Part shown: piece after piece, positions 51,244-59,400 of the stretch | How the letters are laid out: every line of letters begins with the position of its first letter | How positions within the stretch are numbered: position 1 is the first letter of the stretch | Source: Azophilus sp965221465 | GTDB lineage: Bacteria > Pseudomonadota > Gammaproteobacteria > Pseudomonadales > Azotimanducaceae | NCBI GenBank assembly: GCA_965221465.1 | Contig: OZ244892.1 | Location: 1,426,001 to 1,490,000 of the forward strand | Length of the DNA: 64,000 nt | Direction: 5' to 3' | The notes under the pieces: generated by a model | What the model was told of the DNA's origin: nothing | Databases searched by the model: none | What the model saw: the letters and a program-made list of their open reading frames with translations, nothing else | Made by a program: the position numbers and the translations under genes

Positions 51244-52868
51244 TTGCGGTTGCGACCTTTCTCGCCTTCACCGCAACCGTGGCGGGCGTTTCCTGGTGGA
51301 TGACCCGCAAGGACAGGATGAACTCGCCGGAGGCCTATTTTCTCGCCGGGCGCAGCCTCACCGCCTGGGTGATCGCCGGCTCGCTGATGCTCACGAACCT
51401 GTCGACGGAACACCTCATCGGCCTGAACGCGGATGCCTTCAATCACACCATTGCCGTCATGGCATGGGAGACCACGGCCGCCATCGCCATGGTGCTGACG
51501 GCGCTCTACTTCCTGCCGAAATACCTGCGCATCGGCCTGACGACGATACCGGAGTACCTGGCACGGCGATTCGATGGCCAGACCCGGTTCATCGCCTCGA
51601 TGCTGTTTCTTTTCTCCTATGCGATTGCCATCCTGCCGGTGGTGCTGCTGTTCGGGGCAGCCGGGCTGGAGAGCCTGTTCGACGTATCGGAGAATCTGGG
51701 GCTGACGCCGACGCAATCGACGGTGCTGATGGTCTGGGGCATCGGCACGCTGGGCTCGCTGTACGCCATATTCGGCGGGCTCAAGGCCGTTGCAATATCC
51801 GACACCGTCAACGGTATCGGCTTCCTGCTGGCAGGGCTCCTGATTCCGGCACTGGCGCTCTACGCAGTGGGTGGGGGCGACATCCTCGCCGGCCTGGAGA
51901 CGGTTTACACCGAAGAGCACGAGAAGTTCGACATTACCGGCGACGAGCCGGGTTCCTTCCTGCCCTTCGGCGTGCTGTTCACCGGCATGATCGTCAACCA
52001 GATCTTCTTCTGGTGCACCAATCAGTCGATCATCCAGCGGGCGCTCGGGGCCAGAAACCTGAAAGAGGCCCAGAAGGGCGTGCTGATTGCCGCCGCATTC
52101 AAGATTCTCGGCCCGGTGGCGATCGTGCTGCCCGGGGTGATCGCCTATCACATGTTCAAGGACACGCTAAGCAGCGATCAGTACCTGCAAGCCTATCCGT
52201 TACTGGTGAAGACCGTACTTCCGACAGCGCTCACCGGGGTCTTTGCCGCGGTCATGGTCGGTGCGGTGCTGAGCACGTTCAACAGCGTGTTGAACAGTGC
52301 CGCCACCCTCTACAGCAACGGCGTGCACAATGCGCTGATCCGCACCCCGCAATCCGGGCGAAGCCAGGTGCGAGTCGGCCGCTGGTGCAGTGCGATACTG
52401 GCCCTGGCCGCCATGGCCATGGCGCCGACCATCGACACCTCCGGCAGCCTCTACATCTACCTGCAGCAGATCAATGCGACCTTCTTCGGGCCGATGCTGG
52501 CGGTCATCCTCTGCGGGTTGATGACGACCCGGGTATCCGCCACCGCCGCGAAGACCGGGTTGATTGTCGGGCCCTCGATCTTCTACCTGCTGAACTTTGC
52601 CTTCGGCGACGAGTATCGACACCTGGTGCAGACGGCGTTCGGGCTTGCCGAGCCCCTGCACTTTCTGCACACCCTGGCCGTGGTCTTCGTGATCACGACG
52701 CTGCTGATGCTCGTTATCGGCTCGCTGCGGCCCCGGGCCGGCCCTTCCCGGCGCGATGCAGATGCTGTGCCGGCGCCCGTGGACCTGACCCCCTGGCGAC
52801 ATGCCAGAATCGCCGGCGTTCTGATCGCCGCGGTGGCTATCGGCTGCTACGTCGCGCTGGCACAATGA
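51240..52868 (+). CDS. Sodium:solute symporter family transporter (probable inositol uptake)
   Basis: A 542-residue SSS-family (SLC5-like) inner-membrane transporter with about 14 hydrophobic segments. Typical features are the N-terminal YFLAGRSLTAWVIAGSLMLT, the signature LYAIFGGLKAVAISDTVNG and GAVLSTFNSVLNSAATLYSN, containing the Na2-site serines. Its place directly after the phosphatase in an inositol/phytate locus makes myo-inositol the likely substrate, though sugar uptake is possible. The last 22 codons lie in a 79-bp repeat found again at 59908-59986. Confidence 0.88.
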   Translation: MIAVATFLAFTATVAGVSWWMTRKDRMNSPEAYFLAGRSLTAWVIAGSLMLTNLSTEHLIGLNADAFNHTIAVMAWETTAAIAMVLTALYFLPKYLRIGLTTIPEYLARRFDGQTRFIASMLFLFSYAIAILPVVLLFGAAGLESLFDVSENLGLTPTQSTVLMVWGIGTLGSLYAIFGGLKAVAISDTVNGIGFLLAGLLIPALALYAVGGGDILAGLETVYTEEHEKFDITGDEPGSFLPFGVLFTGMIVNQIFFWCTNQSIIQRALGARNLKEAQKGVLIAAAFKILGPVAIVLPGVIAYHMFKDTLSSDQYLQAYPLLVKTVLPTALTGVFAAVMVGAVLSTFNSVLNSAATLYSNGVHNALIRTPQSGRSQVRVGRWCSAILALAAMAMAPTIDTSGSLYIYLQQINATFFGPMLAVILCGLMTTRVSATAAKTGLIVGPSIFYLLNFAFGDEYRHLVQTAFGLAEPLHFLHTLAVVFVITTLLMLVIGSLRPRAGPSRRDADAVPAPVDLTPWRHARIAGVLIAAVAIGCYVALAQ

Positions 52869-52880
52869 CGCCCAAGCCGC
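52802..52880 (+). repeat. 79-bp direct repeat, left copy (3' end of symporter gene)
   Basis: It matches 59908-59986 at 75 of 79 positions in the same orientation and spans the last symporter codons, the stop and 12 bases beyond. The pair brackets a 7.0-kb segment. Confidence 0.9.
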
Positions 52881-53029
52881 AAAACTGCGAACAGGCCGAG
52901 CCCTTCCTGCGCACCCCTGTGTACCGCTACAAGCTACCCCAGCTACTTCTGTGAACACGGCATGTCGTGGACGCTTGACCGCTTCGCCATCACGGCTTCA
53001 TGGCATGCGTGAGTCGTTGGTGAGGCACG

Positions 53030-53106
53030 TCAATCCGGAACCTTGATGTTGATTTCCGCATCGAGGAACGCGAAGTCGCGGAGGTTCCAAGTGACAACGG
53101 TTGAGG
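53030..53106 (-). pseudogene. Tail of a PIN-domain (VapC-type) toxin gene
   Basis: Directly after the antitoxin stop, in the next frame, the minus strand reads TVVTWNLRDFAFLDAEINIKVPD then stop. The TRNxRDF-like motif followed by a short hydrophobic strand is how VapC toxins end. The first 100 or so residues with the catalytic acids are missing, so the toxin is deleted. The rest of 52869-53029 shows nothing I recognise. Confidence 0.6.
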
Positions 53107-53361
53107 TTAGTTTGGACGTGAGCGCACGGCAGCAAGGGTTTCGTCAATAGACGCGGCGGTTAGAGGCGGAACATCGCCCTTTGGAACTGCAACCACCATC
53201 CCCCCGGAACGTTTCAAGTTTACGGACAACGGCAAGGGCTCGATCTGGACGCACCCGTCCACCAACTGGAATCGAACCCGCGTTCCAGGCTGCAGGTGAG
53301 CCGCTTGGCGAATGGGTTTCGGCACCACCAAGCGACCAGCACGATCTATGGTTGAATCCAT
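53107..53361 (-). CDS. AbrB/MazE-type (VapB-like) antitoxin, orphan
   Basis: An 84-residue swapped-hairpin DNA-binding protein: MDSTIDRAGRLVVPKPIRQA, then LQPGTRVRFQLVDGCVQIEP, and a C-terminal tail (PPLTAASIDETLAAVRSR) of the type that wraps a PIN toxin. I start at ATG 53361; the frame continues upstream without similarity. Its cognate toxin gene survives only as a 3' remnant immediately downstream, so the protein is probably a relic or a solo regulator. Confidence 0.8.
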   Translation of the reverse strand: MDSTIDRAGRLVVPKPIRQAAHLQPGTRVRFQLVDGCVQIEPLPLSVNLKRSGGMVVAVPKGDVPPLTAASIDETLAAVRSRPN

Positions 53362-53485
53362 GCCACGAAAACTACCAATCATTATGGCGTTTCTCAAGGC
53401 ACATTGTCGCCACATCCCGGACGTCACCAAACGGTACTTCACACGCCAATTTGTCGGATAGTGTAATGGTTTCAGCGATTTAGCG

Positions 53486-53830
53486 TCATTCAACCTGGAC
53501 GCGTACTGGGAACATTTTCCCGGGATCGACGTCGAGCAGTTCGAAGACGCGGCGTTGTAGCGGGGTCGGCTGGGTGACCACGGCGAAGCGGTTCTCGGGA
53601 TTGTCCGGCAGATGCACGGTGTTCAGCGCCAGGGTGGCCAGGTCGTCCAGCAAGCTGCGCAGGCTGTGCACGGGCAGACCCTCGGCGGTGGTTTTGGAGG
53701 CACTCTTGCACCGTGCCCGTTTGGAGGTTCGGGCCGGTTGCACGGGCGAGGTCCGTTGTGTGTGGGCGCCTTCCAGCGGGGGCACCCACAACAGAAGCAC
53801 GAACGTAGCCGCCAAGGGCACGCTGCCCAA
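53486..53830 (-). pseudogene. Transposase C-terminal fragment
   Basis: The last 65 residues (EGLPVHSLRSLLDDLATLAL, then NTVHLPDNPENRFAVVTQPT and PLQRRVFELLDVDPGK) resemble the C-terminal end of DDE transposases, where a DLATxxxNT helix is followed by PTPLQxxAFELL. No catalytic core is present upstream: the region before about 53720 is a short hydrophobic and basic stretch that does not belong to the family. I treat it as a remnant of an insertion sequence. Confidence 0.5.
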
Positions 53831-53903
53831 CAGGATATAGGGACGATAACGTCCCCATCGCGGCTGGAACCCTGCTTACGCTCTGGCGGAGCGTTCCGGG
53901 ATG

Positions 53904-54113
53904 CTATCGCATCAGGTTTCGGATCATCCGTTCGTTCGCCTTCTGCGCGTTTCGGCACCGCTCGGAGAGGGCCTTTCCTTGTGCTTTCTCCATCCCGCAC
54001 TCCATCGTCGTTTCGCCAAGCAGTTCCGGATCGTCCATCAGATCCTGGACCGACGGTGCACCGCAGGCACCCAGCAGAACGGCCATCAGCAGACTCAGAA
54101 TGATTCGATTCAT
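53904..54113 (-). CDS. Small EexN-like lipoprotein
   Basis: A 69-residue lipoprotein: signal MNRIILSLLMAVLLGACG with lipobox Cys at 17, then APSVQDLMDDPELLGETTME and CGMEKAQGKALSERCRNAQK. The pattern of acidic 'DDPELL', two further Cys and a terminal NAxxA helix is that of EexN-type entry-exclusion lipoproteins, which are often on conjugative plasmids but also chromosomal. It lies in the scrambled 52.9-59.9 kb segment. Confidence 0.65.
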   Translation of the reverse strand: MNRIILSLLMAVLLGACGAPSVQDLMDDPELLGETTMECGMEKAQGKALSERCRNAQKANERMIRNLMR

Positions 54114-54199
54114 GATTGTCTCTCTTTCCTATAAGTGATGCGCGGATCGCCCACGCGATGTTGCCTGCCCTAGCAGGCTCCTCAGTAGACGCGACCGCC

Positions 54200-54562
54200 T
54201 CAGCCGAACAGCCAACTCCCAGGGCTGGGATGAGCCTCGCCGCGGTTTGCTGCCAAAAATCCCTTGATGCTGCGAACGAGCAGCCATACCACCCATAGGA
54301 ACAGGACGGCGTATCCGATCACGATCACGGCCAAGACCGCGCCGACCGCCATGAACACCGCACCCATCCAGAATGTGCGGATCTGGAACCGGTAATGGCT
54401 TCTCACCCAGTCAGGCGCCCCGTCCCGGCTGACGTAGGCAAAGATCACCCCGACCAGCCCCGTCAGGAGGACAAAAGGCCCCGCGAGGTAGAGCAGGTAG
54501 ACGACTTTGGCGATTCGTCCTGCGTCTGCTATGGCATCCGGGTGGGATTGGTTCGGCTCCAT
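54200..54562 (-). CDS. DUF4870-like small membrane protein
   Basis: A 120-residue protein with three hydrophobic segments (about 19-45, 62-80 and 82-100). It shows VVYLLYLAGPFVLLTGLVGV, then IFAYVSRDGAPDWVRSHYRFQ and IRTFWMGAVFMAV, the arrangement of DUF4870/YidH-like small membrane proteins. ATG 54562 has GGAGG nine bases upstream; ATG 54568 overlaps the stop of the gene fragment upstream, so the two are translated in tandem. No function is known. Confidence 0.65.
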   Translation of the reverse strand: MEPNQSHPDAIADAGRIAKVVYLLYLAGPFVLLTGLVGVIFAYVSRDGAPDWVRSHYRFQIRTFWMGAVFMAVGAVLAVIVIGYAVLFLWVVWLLVRSIKGFLAANRGEAHPSPGSWLFG

Positions 54563-54564
54563 GC

Positions 54565-54720
54565 TCATTCTCCTCCGGTAGTATTGATGACATCCAATTC
54601 CAGGCCGTCGAGTTCGAAGATCCCGGTCGGCTGCGATTTCTGTGCAGCCACGGCCGGGTCGTGATCGGCGACGAGCAAGGGTTGAAAAGTGCGCAAGGCG
54701 ATGTTGCTTTTGCCGGTCAT
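54565..54720 (-). pseudogene. Broken paralogue fragment of the nearby SH3 lipoprotein gene
   Basis: A 51-residue frame containing ALRTFQPLLVADHDPAVAAQ and GIFELDGLELDVIN. It matches the section around ASLVAEHDPSVAAQTPVLTG and TFELDDVDMEEVN of the product of 55811-56677 at about 21 of 46 residues. The upstream signal peptide, glycine zipper and SH3 core are absent. It is likely a decayed or recombined duplicate. Confidence 0.6.
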
Positions 54721-54788
54721 TGTCCGAAGTGCGCTCCGGAATCTCGGCTGGCGATACAAAAATACCTGCTGCCTGGAAACCGCGACCG

Positions 54789-55223
54789 CTAAGCCTGTGA
54801 GTTAAGGGCATTTGCCGCCTTGCTTGCCTTGAAATTCCGCACTAGCGGATAGCCGAATGCGACGCCCAACCATATGAGAAAAAAAACCGCCCAACTGCTG
54901 GCTAGAAGACCAAACGGTATGGCCATCACAAATCCCCCCATCCACAGCACCAGGAACAATAAACGGATTGACCTCAACTGACCCTTGTCCTTGATCAGTT
55001 CCCCATTCGGTCGCCGGATGGCCATGATGATTCGCCACTTGCCGCTTTTCATTGTTGAAAGCGTGAATTCGCCGGAGTCCCGATCGAGAAACGTGTGGAT
55101 CAAGTCGCTGCAAACAACGTTATGCACGCGTCTGCCTCCGATCTCAATGAACTCCAATGTCGTGTCCAGAGGGCCGCGGTCCCGACCCTTCGAAATCCAG
55201 GTTATTTCGCCCTTGTAGATCAT
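54789..55223 (-). CDS. Membrane protein, unknown
   Basis: A 144-residue hypothetical protein. The first 85 residues are soluble and beta-rich (IYKGEITWISKGRDRGPLDT, EIGGRRVHNVVCSDLIHTFL). Two adjacent transmembrane segments follow at about 86-106 and 109-130 (LLFLVLWMGGFVMAIPFGLL, SSWAVFFLIWLGVAFGYPLV). ATG 55223 has GGGAG seven bases upstream. I do not recognise the family. Confidence 0.55.
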   Translation of the reverse strand: MIYKGEITWISKGRDRGPLDTTLEFIEIGGRRVHNVVCSDLIHTFLDRDSGEFTLSTMKSGKWRIIMAIRRPNGELIKDKGQLRSIRLLFLVLWMGGFVMAIPFGLLASSWAVFFLIWLGVAFGYPLVRNFKASKAANALNSQA

Positions 55224-55280
55224 GTCTGTCTCCCAATTTCCGGAGGTCGTCAACTGAGACCCGCGTATGGGGGGGACCTG

Positions 55281-55721
55281 TTACATAGGTTCCCACCGCC
55301 AGTCGTTCCAGTCGTCTGTGGCAAAGGACGATCCGCGGAACAGCGGGTCCATGTTCTTTTCCGCGTAGGCGTAGACTTCCGCCGTACGCGCGCGCGGACA
55401 AAACTCGCCGCTCGCGATTCTCGCCGAGAGGCGTTTGAGGTAGAACTCCGCGGCATTCCGGGTGAGGACGCGGTCGGGCCGCATTCCGATCACCCTCAGA
55501 ACGATGTTCTCCCGGCACCACTCGCCGTCGCTCGAGAGCGCGTAGACCTTCAGGCCGAGCCGCTCGGCGCCGCCGATATAGCGGCTGTCCGTCAGTACGG
55601 TCTCGACGTAGAGCCGCCTCAGGTAATTCCCCAGTCCCGTCTCTACATACATCTCCACCGACGCGACCACCGCCCCGGCAATACCGACAGCGGCGCCGAC
55701 TGCGCGCAGTGTTCCGGCCAT
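55281..55721 (-). CDS. Secreted or membrane-anchored protein with a Cys-pair domain shared with the ankyrin lipoprotein
   Basis: 146 residues: an N-terminal hydrophobic anchor or signal (LRAVGAAVGIAGAVVASVEM, residues 5-24), then a domain at about 44-146: RYIGGAERLGLKVYALSSDG, EWCRENIVLRV, AAEFYLKRLSARIASGEFCP. The same pattern (YxGGxxxxGxKVYALSxDGxWC ... AEFYxKRxxxRIxxxxFCPxAR) forms the last 95 residues of the ankyrin lipoprotein at 56714-58951. I know no named family for it. Two conserved Cys suggest a disulfide. Confidence 0.6.
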   Translation of the reverse strand: MAGTLRAVGAAVGIAGAVVASVEMYVETGLGNYLRRLYVETVLTDSRYIGGAERLGLKVYALSSDGEWCRENIVLRVIGMRPDRVLTRNAAEFYLKRLSARIASGEFCPRARTAEVYAYAEKNMDPLFRGSSFATDDWNDWRWEPM

Positions 55722-55810
55722 CGGAATGCTCCAGACGCTCAGTGGGGCCTATGCGGCACGGCGCCCTCGATGCCGCACGCCCGCATTCCGACCGCTCGGG
55801 CACCATGCGC

Positions 55811-56677
55811 TCAAACCGCCTCCCAGCCGCCGTTCGGCCCCCGGCAGGCGTCCACGTTCTCGGTCTCGGTCGCCGCGTCCACGACGATGTCGATCTTCAC
55901 CGTCCGGCATTCGGTTGCGACTTCCACCGTGTCGCCGACGGTAACCAGGTCGTCGATCTCAAAGGTTACCTGTGCCTCCCGGTTGACCTCCTCCATGTCC
56001 ACATCGTCGAGTTCGAAGGTCCCGGTCAGCACCGGAGTCTGTGCGGCTACGGACGGATCGTGCTCGGCAACGAGGGAGGCGTGGACGTAGCCCATGGCGA
56101 CGTTGTTTCTGCCGATCATCACCCAGGGGGCGCCCCGGACCTTGCCGAAGGCGTGAACGACCTCGCCCCTATCGAGCGAGCCCACCACCTGCGTAGAGGT
56201 CGAAGGACCCGCACGCAGATTGACGCTGCTGCCGAGCGACGCATAGGGCTTGCCGATGATGTCGAGTGCCGGCGGGGTAGCGACGCGCTCGTCGCGCAAG
56301 AGATCAATGTCCTTGACTTCCTGACGTGTGCCCGTGGTGGTGATCCGTGCCGTAGCCGAGCTTTCCTCGCTCGCCCACTCGACGGTTTCACCGTCCCGGG
56401 CGTTCGACAGTGCCGAGGCCGTGCGTTGCTGCAGGGCCGCCTGGTCGTTCTGACCGAGGTGCTTGCCGATCCGGTAGCCCGCGTAGCCCGCCGCGATGCC
56501 GGCCAGCACGACCTGCCAGTCGCTCGCCCCCGCCTCGTTGGCGATCAGCGCCCCAGCGATGGCGCCGAGCGCACCGCCGAGCGCGGCCTTGTCTTCCTCG
56601 CTCAGTTCCATGGTGGCGCATCCCGCGAGCATCGCGCAGACGACTCCGGTGCCCACTGTTCGATTCAGTTTGTCCAA
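55811..56677 (-). CDS. Lipoprotein with glycine-zipper and SH3 domain
   Basis: 288 residues. Lipobox GVVCAMLAGCATM (Cys about 20); a glycine-zipper membrane segment AALGGALGAIAGALIANEAG (32-51) followed by AGIAAGYAGYRIGKHLGQ; a surface-antigen-like region (GETVEWASEESSATARITTT); a bacterial SH3 domain at about 145-205 (SSVNLRAGPSTSTQVVGSLD, GEVVHAFGKV, YVHASLVAEHD); and an acidic beta-rich C-terminal part (TFEIDDLVTVGDTVEVATEC). It is likely an outer-membrane lipoprotein touching peptidoglycan. A broken paralogue fragment lies at 54565-54720. Confidence 0.8.
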   Translation of the reverse strand: MDKLNRTVGTGVVCAMLAGCATMELSEEDKAALGGALGAIAGALIANEAGASDWQVVLAGIAAGYAGYRIGKHLGQNDQAALQQRTASALSNARDGETVEWASEESSATARITTTGTRQEVKDIDLLRDERVATPPALDIIGKPYASLGSSVNLRAGPSTSTQVVGSLDRGEVVHAFGKVRGAPWVMIGRNNVAMGYVHASLVAEHDPSVAAQTPVLTGTFELDDVDMEEVNREAQVTFEIDDLVTVGDTVEVATECRTVKIDIVVDAATETENVDACRGPNGGWEAV

Positions 56678-56713
56678 TTTCAGTCTCCCTCGTTGATTGT
56701 TTTCCGCACGCGG

Positions 56714-58951
56714 TCAGTTCATCGCCCACCCCGTCGCGGCACTGGCCTTGCCTGTGAATGCCGGCTCCGTTCCGGTGTCGATATAGCCGAAGATGTCGGC
56801 GGACCGGGCCGCCGGGCAGAACTGTTCCTCGTTGATCCGTTCCCCGAAGCGCTTGATGTAGAACTCGGCCGTGCCGTCCGTGTACACCTCAGAAGTCGGG
56901 GCTCGAATCCGGAACACGACATTTGGCAAGCACCAGTTGCCGTCCTTTGAAAGCGCGTAGACCTTCATTCCGCGGCTCTTCATGCCGCCGAGATAGGTTT
57001 CGTTGGTGAGGCTGCTGACGGGTTCGGCATCGATCTCAACGACCGGAGCGGACGTTGATGGACCCGTTGCCTGGTCAGCTTGCGGCGTTGGTGCGGTCGG
57101 ACGACTTCGGGGACGGTTCATGGCTTCCTGAAGTTTGGCCCGGACCTCGCGTGCATTCGGAGACGCGTAGTTCAGCGCCGTTTTCCCCTCGGCATCGGTC
57201 AGACTGGCGTCGGCGCCCGCGTCAAGTAAGGCCGTAATAATCCACTTTTTGTCCCGGTCCGAGTATGATTTACGCGGATTCGCGGCGTACATCAACGCGG
57301 TCTGGCCTGATTCGTTTTGGATGTCAGGATTCGCCCCGATATCGAGTAGCGCACGAACCACCTCGTACCTCCCGGCATCTACCGCGATCATGAGCGCGGT
57401 AACCCCGAATTTGTTTTGAAGATCCGCGTTCCCGGGGGTGCCTACAGAGTCGAGCAGCAACTGCCACAACTCGGTATTGAAGGAGGAAATCGTCGCTCTC
57501 ATCAACGGCGTAAACCCTTCGCCGTCCTGGACATTCGGATCGGCGCCCGCGTCCAACAGTGCCTTCACGAAATCCGGGTTGCCGTCTTTGACGGCAATGC
57601 CAATTGGCATGACGCCTTTCTCATTTCTTGCGTTCGGATCGGCACCGGCGGCGAGGAGCGCCAGAATGACATCCCGGAAGGCCGCTCCCCGTTCGTCCGG
57701 CTCGTTCCAGTCCGTGCGACCGGTTCCAAATCCCCGGACCGCCTCGATGAGTGCGGTATCCCCGTTGTACGCTCGATAATCGGGCTCGGCACCGGCACCC
57801 AGTAAGACTTCGACAAGCTGGACAAATCTGCGACTGACCGCGGTCATCAATGGAGTGGTGGCTTCTTCAGTCCCGACGTTCGGGTCGGCGCCCGCTTCGA
57901 GCAGCAACTCGACCATCGGAATCCGGGGTTCGTAGTAGTCGACCGCCGCTGACAAAGCAGTCAATCCTTCGGCGCTCTGCCGGTTCGGGTCGGCGCCGGC
58001 GTCGAGCAGCATCTGCACCAGTTGAGTCCCCACCTCATCGGTGTTGCCGGCCGCCACGATGAGCGCAGTAACGCCTTCCGCGTTCTGCAGGTTCGGATCG
58101 GCTCCCTCGTCGAGGAGCAAACGCACGGCATCGATGTGACCGGCCCGCACGGCTCGGATCAGGGCCGTATCCCCGTTGCGGTCCTCGGGTTGCGCATCGA
58201 CCTCGGCGCCCGCCTCGATCAGAACCGAAATGGACTGGGTGCCGCCGGTGTCGGCCGCGTCGATGAGCGCGGTGAAATCCAGGTTGTTCTCAATAAACTG
58301 GTCCAAACCCGCATCGAGAAGCAACTGGACGACCTCGATGTGGTTGTTGGATACCGCAAAACTCAACAGCCGGTCCGCATTCTCCTCTTCCTCCAGGTCG
58401 TCGCCTTCGTCAAGGAGCATCTCGACGATTTCCAGATGCCCCTCGGCGGTGGCGCGCATCAGTGCTGTCTGCTCGACACCGTCCTCTATGTCCTTATCCG
58501 CTCCGGCCTCCAGCAGCACATCCACCGTCTTTTGGTGTCCCAATGCGGCGGCCAGAATCAGCGCGGTGAACTCGATTTCTTTTTTACGAGTCATGCCGGA
58601 CCGGTCGCTGACCCATTCTTTGATTTCCTCGCTCAGGTCTTCGGCTCTTTCCAGGCGCTTGAAGACCGTTCCGTCAATCTCGGTGTCGGGATCCATCCCG
58701 GCCAGCATCAAGAGCCTAACCGCGACGTGGTCGTTGCGGTCTGTTGCAAGCAGGAGCGAAACCGGCGTGAACTCGTAGCCCAGTTCGCCCAGCTTGAAGC
58801 GCGCCTCGTCCGGGTCCACGCCACATCCCCAGAGAGAGACGTACAGAAGAACGGCAACAAGCGGTTGCGCGAATGCGCGGGCCAACCAAGGAGACGAGAC
58901 CGATGGACGGCATGAGTCGGCAGGAGGCAACCGAGGGTCCAAGCGCAGCAT
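56714..58951 (-). CDS. Large ankyrin-repeat lipoprotein
   Basis: About 745 residues. A signal region ending LVAVLLYVSLWGCGVDP (lipobox Cys near 42) precedes some 14-16 ankyrin repeats (about 80-610) of the type NGDTALIRAVRAGHIDAVRL / LLDEGADPNLQNAEGVTALI. A Pro/Thr/Gln linker (SRPTAPTPQADQATGPSTSA) leads to a C-terminal domain (YLGGMKSRGMKVYALSKDGN ... FCPAARSADIFGYI) shared with the 55281-55721 protein. ATG 58951 has GGAAG six bases upstream; ATG 58957 and GTG 58978 are alternatives. It probably faces the periplasm or surface and binds proteins. Confidence 0.85.
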   Translation of the reverse strand: MLRLDPRLPPADSCRPSVSSPWLARAFAQPLVAVLLYVSLWGCGVDPDEARFKLGELGYEFTPVSLLLATDRNDHVAVRLLMLAGMDPDTEIDGTVFKRLERAEDLSEEIKEWVSDRSGMTRKKEIEFTALILAAALGHQKTVDVLLEAGADKDIEDGVEQTALMRATAEGHLEIVEMLLDEGDDLEEEENADRLLSFAVSNNHIEVVQLLLDAGLDQFIENNLDFTALIDAADTGGTQSISVLIEAGAEVDAQPEDRNGDTALIRAVRAGHIDAVRLLLDEGADPNLQNAEGVTALIVAAGNTDEVGTQLVQMLLDAGADPNRQSAEGLTALSAAVDYYEPRIPMVELLLEAGADPNVGTEEATTPLMTAVSRRFVQLVEVLLGAGAEPDYRAYNGDTALIEAVRGFGTGRTDWNEPDERGAAFRDVILALLAAGADPNARNEKGVMPIGIAVKDGNPDFVKALLDAGADPNVQDGEGFTPLMRATISSFNTELWQLLLDSVGTPGNADLQNKFGVTALMIAVDAGRYEVVRALLDIGANPDIQNESGQTALMYAANPRKSYSDRDKKWIITALLDAGADASLTDAEGKTALNYASPNAREVRAKLQEAMNRPRSRPTAPTPQADQATGPSTSAPVVEIDAEPVSSLTNETYLGGMKSRGMKVYALSKDGNWCLPNVVFRIRAPTSEVYTDGTAEFYIKRFGERINEEQFCPAARSADIFGYIDTGTEPAFTGKASAATGWAMN

Positions 58952-59400
58952 CCACATCTTCCGTCGCGATGACAACACCGGCGCCGGGGCGCCGGGCCAT
59001 TGCTGACACCACGCGAGTACGTGAAGACCCCTGCCTGTTCACCGAGGCTCGGGGAGCTACCCTCTGCCGGTTTGTACGGCTGTTGTATTGAGCAGGTAAC
59101 CCGGCCTGTTGGCACGGTTACCCGCGTAGCGTCAGCGGGAAAAAGTATTTCGCGTCTGAAGGCGCGAGTCAAATCCATTCGGCGTGCTGTGTTGCCTGCA
59201 CGCCGCCTTGAGGAAATTCCTTTTTTCGTCAATAAGATAGAGCCATATCGCCTGGCTCTGTACTCAGGCCAAACGCTGCCCCTTGGCCACCTGATTCCGT
59301 ATCGGGGTACGCAAGATTGCCAACGCGCCAGTCGAAACAGGTCAAGGCTGGATTCGCCGACGGGGCGGGCTTCCCCCCGGCAGCCGCCGGCGACGTTGAA
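58952..59400. other. Upstream region of the ankyrin gene, no gene seen
   Basis: About 450 bases without a supported gene. A 7-bp inverted repeat GGTAACC (59095-59101) / GGTTACC (59116-59122) could be a hairpin or protein-binding site upstream of the ankyrin gene. No clear promoter boxes were found. Confidence 0.35.

Noticed and set aside
53486..53858. An intact small lipoprotein or membrane gene in place of the transposase fragment
   Set aside because: The upstream hydrophobic stretch lacks a lipobox and continues into a clear transposase-type C-terminal end, so a remnant is the simpler reading.
56714..58951. Ankyrin protein as a secreted host-directed effector
   Set aside because: It has a lipoprotein signal with lipobox Cys, which favours an envelope role; no type III/IV/VI secretion genes are in the window.
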